From NCBI GenBank assembly GCA_023653785.1, contig JAMKCH010079247.1, forward strand, positions 1-64,000: a stretch of 64,000 nucleotides of DNA, in the 5' to 3' direction. Source of the stretch: Ophioderma brevispina (taxonomy: Eukaryota > Echinodermata > Ophiuroidea > Amphilepidida > Ophiodermatidae). Shown one piece after another: positions 1 through 9,410 of this stretch (its first letter is position 1; each line of letters opens with the position of its first letter). Under the pieces are notes generated by a model. The model was not told where the DNA came from. It was given only the letters and a program-made list of their open reading frames with translations, and ran no database searches. A program made the translations under genes and the position numbers.

Positions 1-120
1 TTTTATATTGAAATATAAGGCAATGAAAATCACCTTTTTTCTTTTAAGACTTTCTGTACCAATACAAGGTAAGAAATCTATTGAGTTTCTATCTATAGGA
101 AATTAATATTATTAGAGTTG
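1..120 (+). repeat. Dispersed repeat copy 1 (partner at about 1,840-1,955)
   Basis: This AT-rich stretch recurs in the same orientation near 1,840-1,955. Both copies carry the string ttgaaatataag, then a cacctttg/cacctttt block, then tttaaga, then ctgtacca, then atacaaggtaagaaatc. The copies have diverged by substitutions and small indels. The left edge of this copy is cut by the window, so its full length is unknown. No coding potential is visible. Confidence 0.7.
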
Positions 121-1165
121 GCTTAGAAGGTCATTGTTTCAAATCACTTCGACACAGGTCTCATGTGATGACTTTAAATCACCTTGCTCCCACTTTCAAG
201 AAAAAATGAAAAAGGGTGGCGAAAACCCCGGTGCCCCATCGAAAATCCAAAATGGCCGCCAAATTGTCCAAAATTTTTTGATTTTTGACCATACTCACTT
301 ATTTTTGTTCAATTTGCTTAATTTTGGTGGCAATTACCATGTTTTGGGGTATTAGTAATCATTCTATGCAATTTTCATCTCACCATATCCTTTCGTGTTC
401 TTGAAAATCATTTTTTGCTTAAAATTCAACTCTGAGGGACGCTTTCCCATAAAATGTGGTCATCCGAGTGAAATGGTGATTTTAACATTCAAAAGTTGAA
501 GATAGTTTTTATTTAGAACAACTTGCTGAAAATTTGACTTGCGTGGCATTTTGCGGTTTTAAAACTGGCTTGTAATTGTCATAAAAAATCCCTCCATGAA
601 ACCCACACCTAGAAAGTTCGTTGACTCTGTATATCCAATGAGAGTGTTTTCATCAAATTTTAAATTGATGACACGGGAAAATGGTAAATGTTACACAGCT
701 CTAATCATCATGGGAAATGATGAATCAACCAATTCTGATGATGGCTCACCAGTTACAATTTAAAACTTTTGATATGGAAGTGTACCGTTTTGGGAAGCGC
801 CTCGCAGTCCAATTTTAAACTGCAATATCGAGAAACCAAAGTTGTTGTGGTGAAATGAAATTTGGCATAGATGATTCCTTGCAGGCCAAAACATGGGTAT
901 TTCCACAAAAATTGAGGGTGATTAAACAAAAGCCATCAAGTTATGGTCAAAAATATGATTTTTTGGTCCAGTGGCGGCCATTTGGCTTTTTTCGTTGGGG
1001 CACCTGGTTTTCGCACGTTTTTAATTTTTTTCTTCAAAAAGGGGAATAAGCAATCATTAACGTCACATTCTAGCCTGTGTTCTAAGTGATCTGAAACTAG
1101 ACCCAATATTCCCCTGTAATTACGCTATACCCCCTCTAATATATGACACAATTTTGGGTGCCTCA
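121..1165. other. Non-coding AT-rich stretch, nothing recognised
   Basis: Only short open frames with no recognisable domain occur here. Segments rich in ttttggcc and gcggccatttt-like strings suggest old repeat sequence. I see no splice-bounded exon, RNA gene or clear terminal repeat. Confidence 0.4.
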
Positions 1166-1167
1166 AA

Positions 1168-1385
1168 ATTCTTGTTGCACCTTTAACACCTTCCTGGACT
1201 CGTGCAGGCACATTCCATGGGCTTCACACACCAGGGAGTTGGGAGAAGATAAACAATCACTGACCTCCCGTGGGCAAACAAGTGTGGGCACATGAAGCTG
1301 ATATCGGGTTGTAGACAGTTTCACTTGATATACGGCCTCGTGGCGAGACACTCTGGCTAAAAAAATCTAGGGCAATCTGCGTCAA
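1168..1385 (+). repeat. Dispersed repeat, shared with 57,386-57,660
   Basis: This segment and 57,386-57,660 share, in the same order, cctggact, tgggctt/gagcctc followed by cacaccaggga, aagtgtgggca/ttgtgtgggca and gtttcact. The spacing is similar, but there are many substitutions. This is consistent with two old copies of one interspersed repeat, possibly a SINE. No clear pol III A and B box pair could be placed, so the class stays open. Confidence 0.5.
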
Positions 1386-1411
1386 AATTACGATGTCTCT
1401 CTATTTGATAA

Positions 1412-1520
1412 AATAGTTCAATTGGCGTTCCTATGATTAAAGGGGACTCCCAATCCACACCATTTTTTAAGACCTAAAAAACACTACTTCCGGTCTCATC
1501 AACTGACCTCTGACCTCTTT
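1412..1520 (-). repeat. Right inverted terminal repeat of DIRS-type element A
   Basis: The sequence from ttcaattggcg through cacactacttccggtctcat-like bases to tgacctctgacctctt is the imperfect reverse complement of 5,415-5,516. The core cttccggtctcatcaactg, followed by acctctgacctct, is identical in both arms. Inverted terminal repeats are a hallmark of DIRS-type tyrosine-recombinase retrotransposons. Their position outside the RT, RNase H and YR remnants supports an end of one element. Confidence 0.75.
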
Positions 1521-1839
1521 TCAAAGTGCTATACAGGGTGGGTTAATTACTCCCAAATCCATGTTGAGGATCTTAAACTTAATGGGGTGGGGTATCCTAA
1601 CATGCATACCCACGACTATAACATTAAAAAAAGTACGCTTGAAGCTGCAAGAAAACATTAAAGGTGCAACGAGAGATGTCCAATAACAGTGTCCCGAAAA
1701 AATTTGAAAATCGATTTTGGCACTGGTGTAAACTTTATATCAAAAACATCACCATCCGTAAGGATTAAGCTGAGAACTGTTTCTTGGGGTACAAAATGTG
1801 AAATTCTATTTTTTGTATGGAGCAAATACGAAATTCAGC

Positions 1840-1955
1840 CTATGTTTTCTATTGAAATATAAGCATAAACATCACCTTTGTTTCACTTTTAAGAACAATA
1901 CTGTACCAAAATACAAGGTAAGAAATCAGTTGAGTGTCTATTCGTATATGAAATC
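1840..1955 (+). repeat. Dispersed repeat copy 2 (partner at 1-120)
   Basis: Direct-orientation copy of the repeat at the left edge of the window, sharing ctattgaaatataag, cacctttg, acttttaagaa, ctgtacca and atacaaggtaagaaatca. It lies inside the span of DIRS-type element A, between its YR gene and its right terminal repeat. That suggests insertion into, or recombination with, that element. Confidence 0.65.
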
Positions 1956-2279
1956 CCTACATATGACCCTTACATGGATGTCCTCAAAATCTCTCGTTGC
2001 AACCTTTAACATATGTACAGTACACTAACTACTAAACAGGCCTACTGAGCCTTTAACCTCCACCGAGGTAGGTACATGTAATAAATGCGTATAAGAGCCC
2101 TGGAACTACTGATAACATGTCGTTATATTTTATTTTAGCAAAGCAGGCCCACTCACATAGGCCTAAAATTCTCTGACAGTGAGAATGGGCATTGGGCAGC
2201 CCAGATTAAATTGTCTGGCCGGGTGGGAATTGAATCTCACCTTCAGAGGATTCGTATAATCGTTCTTCCGCGGTGGTCA

Positions 2280-2570
2280 ATTGAATGGACAAATTAGATT
2301 ATGAATTACAGAGATCATCTTCTCTAACATTTTTTAAATCTAAACTTAAAAATATTGCAACCTACTGGCTCTTATAGCCTCACTTTTTTCACACTTTACC
2401 AATACGTGCTTTTTACATATAGTACATGTCATTACCCAATTACACCATGCCAAGTTTACATGTACCTTGGTTTTTAGCCATGTATGTTTATATATTATAT
2501 TTTTGCCTCACGGTCTCAGTGAAAAACAACTCTGTTGATAGTGTGCCGTGAATAAATAAACTTGATTGAT
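2280..2570 (+). mobile_element. 3' end of a CR1/jockey-type LINE
   Basis: A plus-strand frame from about 2,284 reads DYELQRSSSLTFFKSKLKN. This resembles the SS-S-TFK-LK motif that ends many CR1 and jockey-type reverse transcriptase ORFs. It is followed, after a degraded 3' UTR, by gaataaataaacttgattga, a tail typical of these LINEs. Only the last 300 bp survive, as expected from 5' truncation. The fragment interrupts the 3' part of DIRS-type element A on the opposite strand. Confidence 0.6.
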
Positions 2571-2625
2571 TATTGATAACCAATTATACGGCAGGTAAGT
2601 ACCTTTGCATACTATGAATATACTT

Positions 2626-2653
2626 CACCTCTTTCGGTTCGAATCAATTGGCG
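2626..2653. repeat. Possible internal complementary region of DIRS-type element A
   Basis: The plus strand here reads cacctctttcggttcgaatc followed by aattggcg. This is the near-exact reverse complement of 5,503-5,533, the outer edge of the element's left terminal repeat. DIRS elements carry, next to the YR gene, a short region complementary to their terminal-repeat edges that is thought to guide circular-template replication. The position just 3' of the YR fits. The part matching the right repeat edge is not evident. Confidence 0.55.
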
Positions 2654-2716
2654 ATTTTGAGCCGCACTAGAAGTTCTTAGCTACCACAGAATTGGCTGAT
2701 GCCTGTGGTAAAACTA

Positions 2717-3640
2717 CTAAGTTTGAATCGGTGCCCACCTCAGCTTTAATATATAAGTATATCTTCTAGTAGCTATGCCCAACTTATGAGAGCAGGAAGA
2801 TGCTGCTCCTCTGGTCGAGTGTGCTTTAAATCGCTCAGTATCCACAACCGGCCATTTCAGAATTTCAACCATCCACCGACTGACAGTGGAAGAAACCACT
2901 TTATTGTGAGTTTGGATATGACTTATCCAAGAGTTGAGTTTCTTTACCCCTGATACCTCTAGTTCTAGACAAATTTGTGACACAGCCATACTGGACAAAG
3001 TTGTTTGTCCTTGAGCTCAATAGTTACACACTTTAAAGAATGGCCAGGTCTAGATTGGCTTTTGAAAGTTTTTGATGGTACAATTTCAGACAACTTGGAG
3101 AAGTAACCAGATCTCTGATATCAATGTGCACCATGTGAAGACACTCTTCCAGTGGTCACCAATCCCAACAAAAGGACTAACTTCAAGATTCAACAGTTTT
3201 TAATGAAAGTTTTTCCCATGGCAAGGAATTTTTGAGAAATTTTCAAAACAGGTTCCACCTCCCATGTCATTGTATACTTCGGTTTGGGTGGATTACGATT
3301 AAAGAAAGCTTTCATTAATTGTTTGATATTTGGATGTTGTCCCTAATGGGAAAGCCATCCACATGCTCATGGTAGAGAGATTAGCGACCTATATACACCT
3401 AAGATCTATAGCTTATGCCTACTTCTCTCGTGCGACCCAAAATTCCATCACTTGGCCTACAGTTGTTGAAATGGTATTACATTGTTTTTCCACAACCAGG
3501 CTGCACCATGTTTTCAAGCTGATTGAAATTGCTTGTTGCTTGGAAGGTCGGCAGCTGTCCAATAGAACTTTGGCAAGGTCTTCCTGAAAAGCCTCTCTCT
3601 CGGAAGCGATTCCGCATACCATCCACGCCACAGGCGGAGT
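2717..3640 (-). pseudogene. Tyrosine recombinase of DIRS-type element A (frameshifted)
   Basis: The product would be the integrase-like tyrosine recombinase that splices the circular DIRS cDNA into the genome. The N-terminal core-binding part is seen at 3,631-3,419 (AKVLLDSCRPS, QCNTISTTVGQVMEF). A middle part in another frame near 3,300-3,000 contains YTMTWEVEPVLK and a SRPGHSL segment. The C-terminal catalytic part at 2,998-2,717 has VVSSTVSRWMVEILKW and VDTERFKAHSTRGAASS, which includes the conserved H-x-x-R. The active-site tyrosine region is degraded. Stops and frame changes show it is inactive. It lies downstream of RT and RNase H on the same strand, as in DIRS elements. Family assignment is firm; exact borders are not. 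Confidence 0.85.
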
Positions 3641-4480
3641 GACCCTCTCAAGGGTAGGTAAAAGGTTTGAATGTGGTTGAGTTCTACATAATCTTCCTGT
3701 GGAAGCAGAAGTGGTTTACAGCTACTGCTAGTTCTAACAACATGGGATACCATGGCTGTGTTGTCCAATGTGGTGCTATTACTAACACCTTTACTTTGTC
3801 TGTTTTTTCCGCTTTCCTCAGAACTTGAACCAATAGACAAAGGCGTAAATGCATAAAGGTCTCGCTTTCGTCCAAGTCATTGCGAACGCGTCTATTCCCA
3901 CTGCCCTGGTCGGTTTTCCGGACACATAACGTTGGTTGGTGATTTATCCTGATGCGAATAATCTATTGTGGGTTAATGTGTTTTTCGCGCATATTTGGGC
4001 AAACATCTAGGATTCAACATCCACTTCGGTTCTTCTGTGATACCCTCAAGTGGAATCTGCATTCTGTTTTTCTACTCCCTGGAACGGGTATGCAGTAAGT
4101 GTGATCTTTCTCTGCAGGCACATCCTGCCACATATTCACTGTAGTTGGGTCAAGTTTCTGCTTGCGTCCCCCCTTGTGTTTTATATGTAAGCTATCACCA
4201 TGGTATTGTCCTAGCCTTAGGACTATGTGACACTCCCGCTGCTTCTTTGCAAAGTCTGTAAAGCCAGACCTGCTGCTAGCAGCTCGAGATAATTGATGTG
4301 ATACCTCCGTCTTAAATTTCCATCTTCCCCCCCGTCTGTTTCGAGTTGCAATGGGCCTCCCCACCCGTGTGGATGCATTCTGAGTTTATTGTCACAGCAG
4401 GGGAGGTAAGAAGAATTGGTTTCCCGGTTCCAATTCCTCAGGCATTGTGACCACCATTTCAACTCTTGGATGCTCATTTC
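3640..4480 (-). pseudogene. RNase H and connection region of DIRS-type element A
   Basis: Reading on the minus strand, QELKWWSQCLRNWN and HINYLELLAAGLALQTL mark the start of a DIRS-type RNase H domain. In another frame ECHIVLRLGQYHGD and RKQKLDPTTVNMW follow; the family normally has a DNTTA-type acidic block here, and it looks altered. Near 3,875-3,684 the segment LVQVLRKAEKTDKVK then VIAPHWTTQPWYPMLLEL matches the linker between RNase H and YR in these elements. At least two frameshifts separate the parts. In life this region would remove the RNA strand during reverse transcription. Confidence 0.8.
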
Positions 4481-4960
4481 CGATAGTGTTACTACACTCT
4501 GGTAAGATGGATCCTTTCCTGACCGCCTGTATGATATCCGTTTGTAATGCTCGGATGAAAATTGGTGCCGGTACTAGGTCTTCTGACGTGGCATTCATCT
4601 TGCCCAATACACTTGCTAGGGCTTCTGCTGCTAACTGTGGTTTTAGATTCTCTTGTTCATATGTTCCAGATTGGATTTTCTCTTTCTGGAAGTTCAGTTC
4701 ATTGTCCCTGGAGTCTATGATGTGCCCCAGAAACCGGATTTGGTGTGTTGGTTTTGGGGGTTAGCCAACTTGTGAACTTCTCCCAATTTACCAGGAGCCC
4801 TAGTGTTTTGAACAGTCTAGAATCTACTTTTCTGTTTTCTGACATTCTGCTACTGACCGTGAAACAGTAAAAGATCGTCAGATAGATATTATTTCATTGC
4901 TCCTCTCCCTTAGGTGAGCAATTATGGGCTTCCTCAGTTGGTGAGCACTCGGGGGCTGTC
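4392..4960 (-). pseudogene. Reverse transcriptase remnant of DIRS-type element A
   Basis: Minus-strand fragments in three frames make up a DIRS-type RT: GLKTAP, KPIIAHLRERSNEI, then a motif where the bases atctatctgacgatctt would encode a Y-x-D-D-L-L catalytic loop if one base had not been lost. These are followed by FKTLGLLVNWEKF-like residues, IRFLGHIIDSRDNELNFQK and LGKMNATSEDLVPAPIF. The order matches palm, thumb and connection of this family. The catalytic YxDD is destroyed by the single-base deletion, so the enzyme is dead. Only the C-terminal half of RT is visible. Confidence 0.8.
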
Positions 4961-5414
4961 TTCAAGCCCAAATTGGTACTATTGGAACTCGTAAAGGGTG
5001 TTGTTCCATTGGAATCTGAGATGCTTTTCGTGTTCTTTGCAAATGTATCATGAAAGATGCTCTTTTAGATCGTACTACCATCCAGTTGTCCGCTCTGTAC
5101 TAGTTGCTTCACAAGTTGCTTTGGTGATTATAGTCACATAAACTATGTCCCAACATTTATTGCAGATATGCTAGTTAATCAAGTACCAATTTCCTAAAAG
5201 CTTATAAAAAGGCTTCTGAAAAGAAACAAGAATTTCCAAAGGTAATTTTCAAAATAATGAATTTTTTTCTGAATATGGGTCACAAACTCGTCCACTTTTC
5301 ATAACGCGCGCGGGTGACGCTAACCTCAACAATTTCAAGGGCCCTTAATCTACCGAATAAATCTTTTTTCTAGGCACTTTTTGGTTCAGATGTGATCGAT
5401 TGCCATGCAGTTTA

Positions 5415-5535
5415 GAGAAGAGGTCAGAGGTCAGTTGATGAGACCGGAAGTAGTGTTTTTAGTCTTTAAAAACTGGTGTTGATTCCTAATCAGTAGGGCA
5501 AACGCCAATTGATTTGAACCGAAAAAAGAGGTGAA
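5415..5535 (-). repeat. Left inverted terminal repeat of DIRS-type element A
   Basis: This arm contains agaggtcagaggtcagttga, then tgagaccggaagtagtg, and then cgccaattgatttgaaccg. It is the inverted partner of 1,412-1,520, and its outer edge is also complementary to 2,626-2,653. Together these fix the 5' side of the minus-strand element. Confidence 0.75.
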
Positions 5536-5539
5536 GTAG

Positions 5540-7500
5540 AATTCCAGTTGACTGGCCTAAAACAATGGACGCACTGACGTGAATCTGGGTCAGCAGTGAC
5601 CCAAAGTCCAGCATGTATTCACAAACGTCATTGTGCTTGTGTGAAAATGATAATGAATCAGAACGTTAGGTGTGTTATCCTGCTGAGCATGACCTCCGTG
5701 TTGCTTTGTACAATTCACTTCTGTTATTACTTTTAACGACCCAGAAGTCATGCCAAGTCTTTACTGTTTTAAATCCTTTAAGGTTTTCAATTTAATCCCC
5801 AATCAAGTCATCCAAATGGTCCGATTACCCGACTGTTAACTCACTTTTATCTTGACATACTCTTGACAATACTGTTGTAGACCTGTATTATTTCACTGAC
5901 TCACACTACAAATGATCAAACTTTCGTGATTTTCACAGGCATGTATGCGATCTTACGTTTTCAGTCCAAGTCTCAAATCAAATTGCATGGGTCAGGGGTC
6001 AAGATGTAAAGGTCATTGGTGTTAACATGTGCTTTGGGCACCATAACGAACAAAAACTAGTCTCTTGACATGCTTGATGAGACCTTAGACACGAGCTTCA
6101 TCGCGCGCTAAATGTCGGATAACGTCTTGTTTAGTAACCATTAGTTGGAATAGAGACCGATGCCTACTGTCATGAATAATCGATCCATTAAACATGCTAT
6201 AACATCGGATAAGTCTTGGTGCAAACCAAGCGTTAAAGTGGACATTATCAACATGCGAGATTTATTCACACCAGCTACATGGAACATCGGCAAAAATGTT
6301 AAATTAAATGAACCACGAAAACGTCGGGATTTTTTGGACACGACATGTGCACAAGGAAAAACTAGCATATCAAGAAACACGTCCATAGCTGATTTTTAGA
6401 TAAGAGCATCGTAAGTAGTACAAGCGGTAATTTGAGTTGTGAGAATCACTTTTTTCACAACACACTGTTTTTAAACGGATTCGCAATACGACCCATATTG
6501 TTGTAACTTCAGGTCAGAGATACGGAATTGCAGTGATAAACGTAACGTAGACCCTGAGGTTACATCATTGGAACTATTACTGCTGGAATCAAATCTGAGA
6601 CGCGTCGCCATGCGCGATCGCCGTGAGTATTTGACGCCGAGGAGGTAGTGCGAGCAAAAGGCAACTGCCTGATTGAATTGACCATCGCGCTACCGTTATT
6701 TACGTTACTAGGAGCCTTGTTACAGGTCGGGTGCAGCTGTGCATACGCTGTCAACGCCCGGTATTTTAACGACACGTCGCAGATTTGATTCCAGAAATAA
6801 TAGTAGGGGGTGGTGTATTCCCTAGGGCCTAGCATAGTCTGTGACTCTATCCATTGGATGTGCATTGCTTCAGGAAAGTTTCACTTTTTACCAAAACAAC
6901 CCAGGGCCAGGCTGATCATGGCATGGTTATGAAATAAACTAATTATAACATTGTTCGGCCCCCCAAGTGCCACGATGAGAGTGCACGGCAAAAAACCTTG
7001 TACTGCATATAAGGCCATTTCACAATTCTGGTTTTTTTACCGCCCGCGTTCGAAATCGTCACCGCGTAAAATATTTAATTATTGCCAACTTTAATTATTT
7101 ACACATTTTTCCCATAAAAAAAAACATAATTTGTCACCAAATTTTGCCGATTTCGGACTTGACTTTTCGTTATTCTTCATTCCATGATCTGTAGATCGGT
7201 GGTTTAAAAAAACAGTGTTGCTTAACTTCCAGAAATGTCGCAACTAGATACAAGAGATGATGTAGAACGCACACACTGCTTTTGGTATCAGAGATTGATG
7301 GTCTCTGTTTTCAAGGCATACTAGTTAAGCGGTACTGTGGAAGGAAAATAAATATGACAGTCCGTGTGGCTGTTGTGCTGGCAGTGACACTGGGTTCGAG
7401 TGACTCCTGAGAGTGACTGAGAGTGACTCCAGTCTGTGTGAGATGCAAAATTTGGCTAACAAAGCTGGACCAAACGGGGGGAGGGGGGTCTGATTTTTAG
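5540..7500. other. Unassigned non-coding stretch
   Basis: Two short minus-strand frames (6,141-6,386 and 6,560-6,865) and a plus-strand frame (6,160-6,399) are open, but none has a recognisable motif or convincing splice sites. I see no terminal repeats. The DNA is mostly AT-rich, with a few CpG-containing patches around 6,600 and 7,030. Confidence 0.35.
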
Positions 7501-7515
7501 GTCTTGTGTACATGT

Positions 7516-7880
7516 GATGTCTGCCTTTTGTGGCCTTTTCATTTCACAGATTTTTGGTGGGTTTTTAGGCAGAGACCAATTTCCCCAATGAAACAATTGG
7601 GGTCATTTTTTAATTTTGGCCCAAAAGGGCACCAAATTTGGGTGCGTTTTGTGAAATTTGGTAAGATATGGGCGGGAATTTTTTTTTAAGGTATGTCTGC
7701 CTTTTTGGACACTTTTTCTGAATTTTGGTGTATAGATAGGTTGGGTTTTTCAGAAGACAATGCACACAAATGAAAACAATGCCATGGGTGCCTTGACACT
7801 TTTTGCTCCAAAGGCACCCAATTTTGGATTCTTTTTGTGAAAATTGGTAGCAGATGTGGGAGTTTGAATTTTTGAGTATA
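7516..7880 (+). repeat. Tandem duplication, two units of about 178 bp
   Basis: Unit one starts at atgtctgccttttgtggcc (7,516) and unit two at atgtctgcctttttggac (7,694). Both continue through a tttttggtg/ttttggtgta block, gggtttttaggcaga/gggtttttcagaaga, a gggcacc/ggcaccc motif, tttgtgaaatttggta/tttgtgaaaattggta and a g-rich end. The two units differ at many positions, so the duplication is old. No coding content is supported. Confidence 0.65.
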
Positions 7881-8429
7881 GAGACTATTTTCCTGGGGGG
7901 GAGGTGGACATGTTGATTTTTTTTTTTTTATTAGAATTGCCCAAAGCTCACCCATCAGCACTATTGTAGTGTTTTAAACTAGTGCTATATGTCTACAACA
8001 CATGTTGTTGATAACAGAGCCATGAATCAGAAACAGCTGGATATTTAAAACCAAATGGTCATTGCTTTTTCAGGATCATTATCATTTTGCTTTGTTTTTT
8101 GTTTTTATTTTGTGTGTGGTGTGTTTCAATATCCGTTTGTATATTTGCTTTTTTGGGGGGGGTGGATTGGTGCCAATCCCTTGGGCATGTAATTAATTAA
8201 TTAGAAATTTTGGATCGCAAGTTGCAAGGTTCTCATGTACTTCTGCTTTTGTATGGCAAAAAAAATCAGTGTTTCTATTCTAGATATATGTTTCGTCAAA
8301 ACAGGCTCTAAAAAGGCAAGTAGCCTTACTAGTCCTACCACCCTTGTTGTTGTATATAAGGCCATGGTGACAGAACATCAGTTTTAATGTGAGATAAAGT
8401 TTAAAACCCTGGGCCTTAAAGGAAATATT

Positions 8430-8650
8430 TCAATATTCTGATATTGGAAAATTTTGGGGGGTAGGATGGAAAGCTTACAGTAACGTAGATTATACAGATA
8501 AATCACAATAAGTGTTGCAACTTGGTCCGCTTTGTTGGTATCCAAATTGTATCAAATTGTATGATTTTTTCGGGAATTTGGGATGTATAGTACATATATT
8601 TTATGTGTAAGCAAACTGAGTTTGGGTCTTGACAAAAATCTTGACATATT
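8430..8650 (+). repeat. Dispersed repeat, contiguous copy (second copy split at 13,790-14,430)
   Basis: This segment contains ggaaagcttacagtaacgta, tcaaattgtatgattttttc, gggaatttgggatgta and gacaaaaatcttgacatatt. The same blocks recur in the same order and orientation to the right of element B. There, the first part (about 13,790-13,890) is separated from the second (about 14,318-14,430) by about 430 bp. Either the right copy gained an insertion or this copy lost the middle. Confidence 0.7.
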
Positions 8651-9199
8651 GCCTTTAAAATGTAATGGCTTACTCACAGGTATATGGACAAGAACAAGTA
8701 TGTTTACCATTAGAACCAGGGTCAAATTTTTACTGGCAGATGAAACCTCCCCACCCAAAATGGTATCCCAATTCATGACCCATGGCCCTTATTATAAGTA
8801 CAATGTTTCAGAGAACCCTATAACATTTTGCCAAATCAGGATTTGAAAATAAATATTTTAAAAAATCTATTTTTCTAGCCTTGGCAAATCCTCCTAGCAC
8901 TGCTACAGGATGAAGAACAGTGAATAGTGTTAAAAACATAGTATTACCTTAGTTTATACAGTCAAATGCCGAATATTGTACTATATTGCACTGCAACTTT
9001 GCTTCAAAATACTTAATATTGATAGTAAAGGAGGTTACCCTCGTCATATTTTTCAAACTTAAACAGGGAAACTTCGTACTTGTGATTTGTGAAGGGCCTA
9101 AACAAGATTGATCTCCCATTCAGTAGTCATCCCAATATGATTCAGTGATGTGGTTAGTAAAAATGATTGTAACCTGGGGTTTGTATAGACTCATACAGG

Positions 9200-9410
9200 A
9201 ATCCGCTTACCTTCAATCCGATGTTGATGTAACACATTGCATTGTCCTTTATGAGCGATGCCAGAACCTCCCATAAATATATATTCCCACTAATAATATC
9301 ATTTTTGGATCACCCTGTCATGACGAAACCCCCCCCCCCCCCCCAATTGACTCATCCCCACAATCCTCTCCCTTTTCGTCTTGGGTTTCGACAAGCAGGG
9401 TATCGTTATG
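9200..9410 (+). repeat. Left inverted terminal repeat of DIRS-like element B
   Basis: The segment with cttaccttcaatccgatgtt, gatgtaacacattgcattgt, agaacctcccataaatatat, a run of 16 C at 9,329-9,344 and cttttcgtcttg is the imperfect reverse complement of about 13,015-13,240. It is also a diverged direct-orientation match to 61,905-62,110. This places it as the left end of an element family present at least twice in the window. Confidence 0.75.

Larger units (their letters stand above)
1412..5535 (-). mobile_element. DIRS-type tyrosine recombinase retrotransposon A, decayed
   Basis: On the minus strand the order is left inverted repeat (5,415-5,535), RT (about 4,960-4,390), RNase H (about 4,480-4,010), connection domain, tyrosine recombinase (3,640-2,717), a short internal complementary region (2,626-2,653) and right inverted repeat (1,412-1,520). 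RT-RH-YR order with inverted termini fits the DIRS group and excludes LTR elements, which use a DDE integrase. The gag region expected between the left repeat and RT is almost absent, with only about 450 bp of space. Frames are broken many times. A LINE 3' fragment and another repeat lie between the YR and the right end, so they probably inserted later. Confidence 0.85.

Noticed and set aside
2630..2645. ggttcgaatca, a tRNA B-box-like string
   Set aside because: No A box or cloverleaf could be built, and the string belongs to the inverted-repeat edge of element A.
6141..6865. Minus-strand frames of 81 and 101 codons
   Set aside because: No motif, no splice pair and an overlapping plus-strand frame; likely chance.
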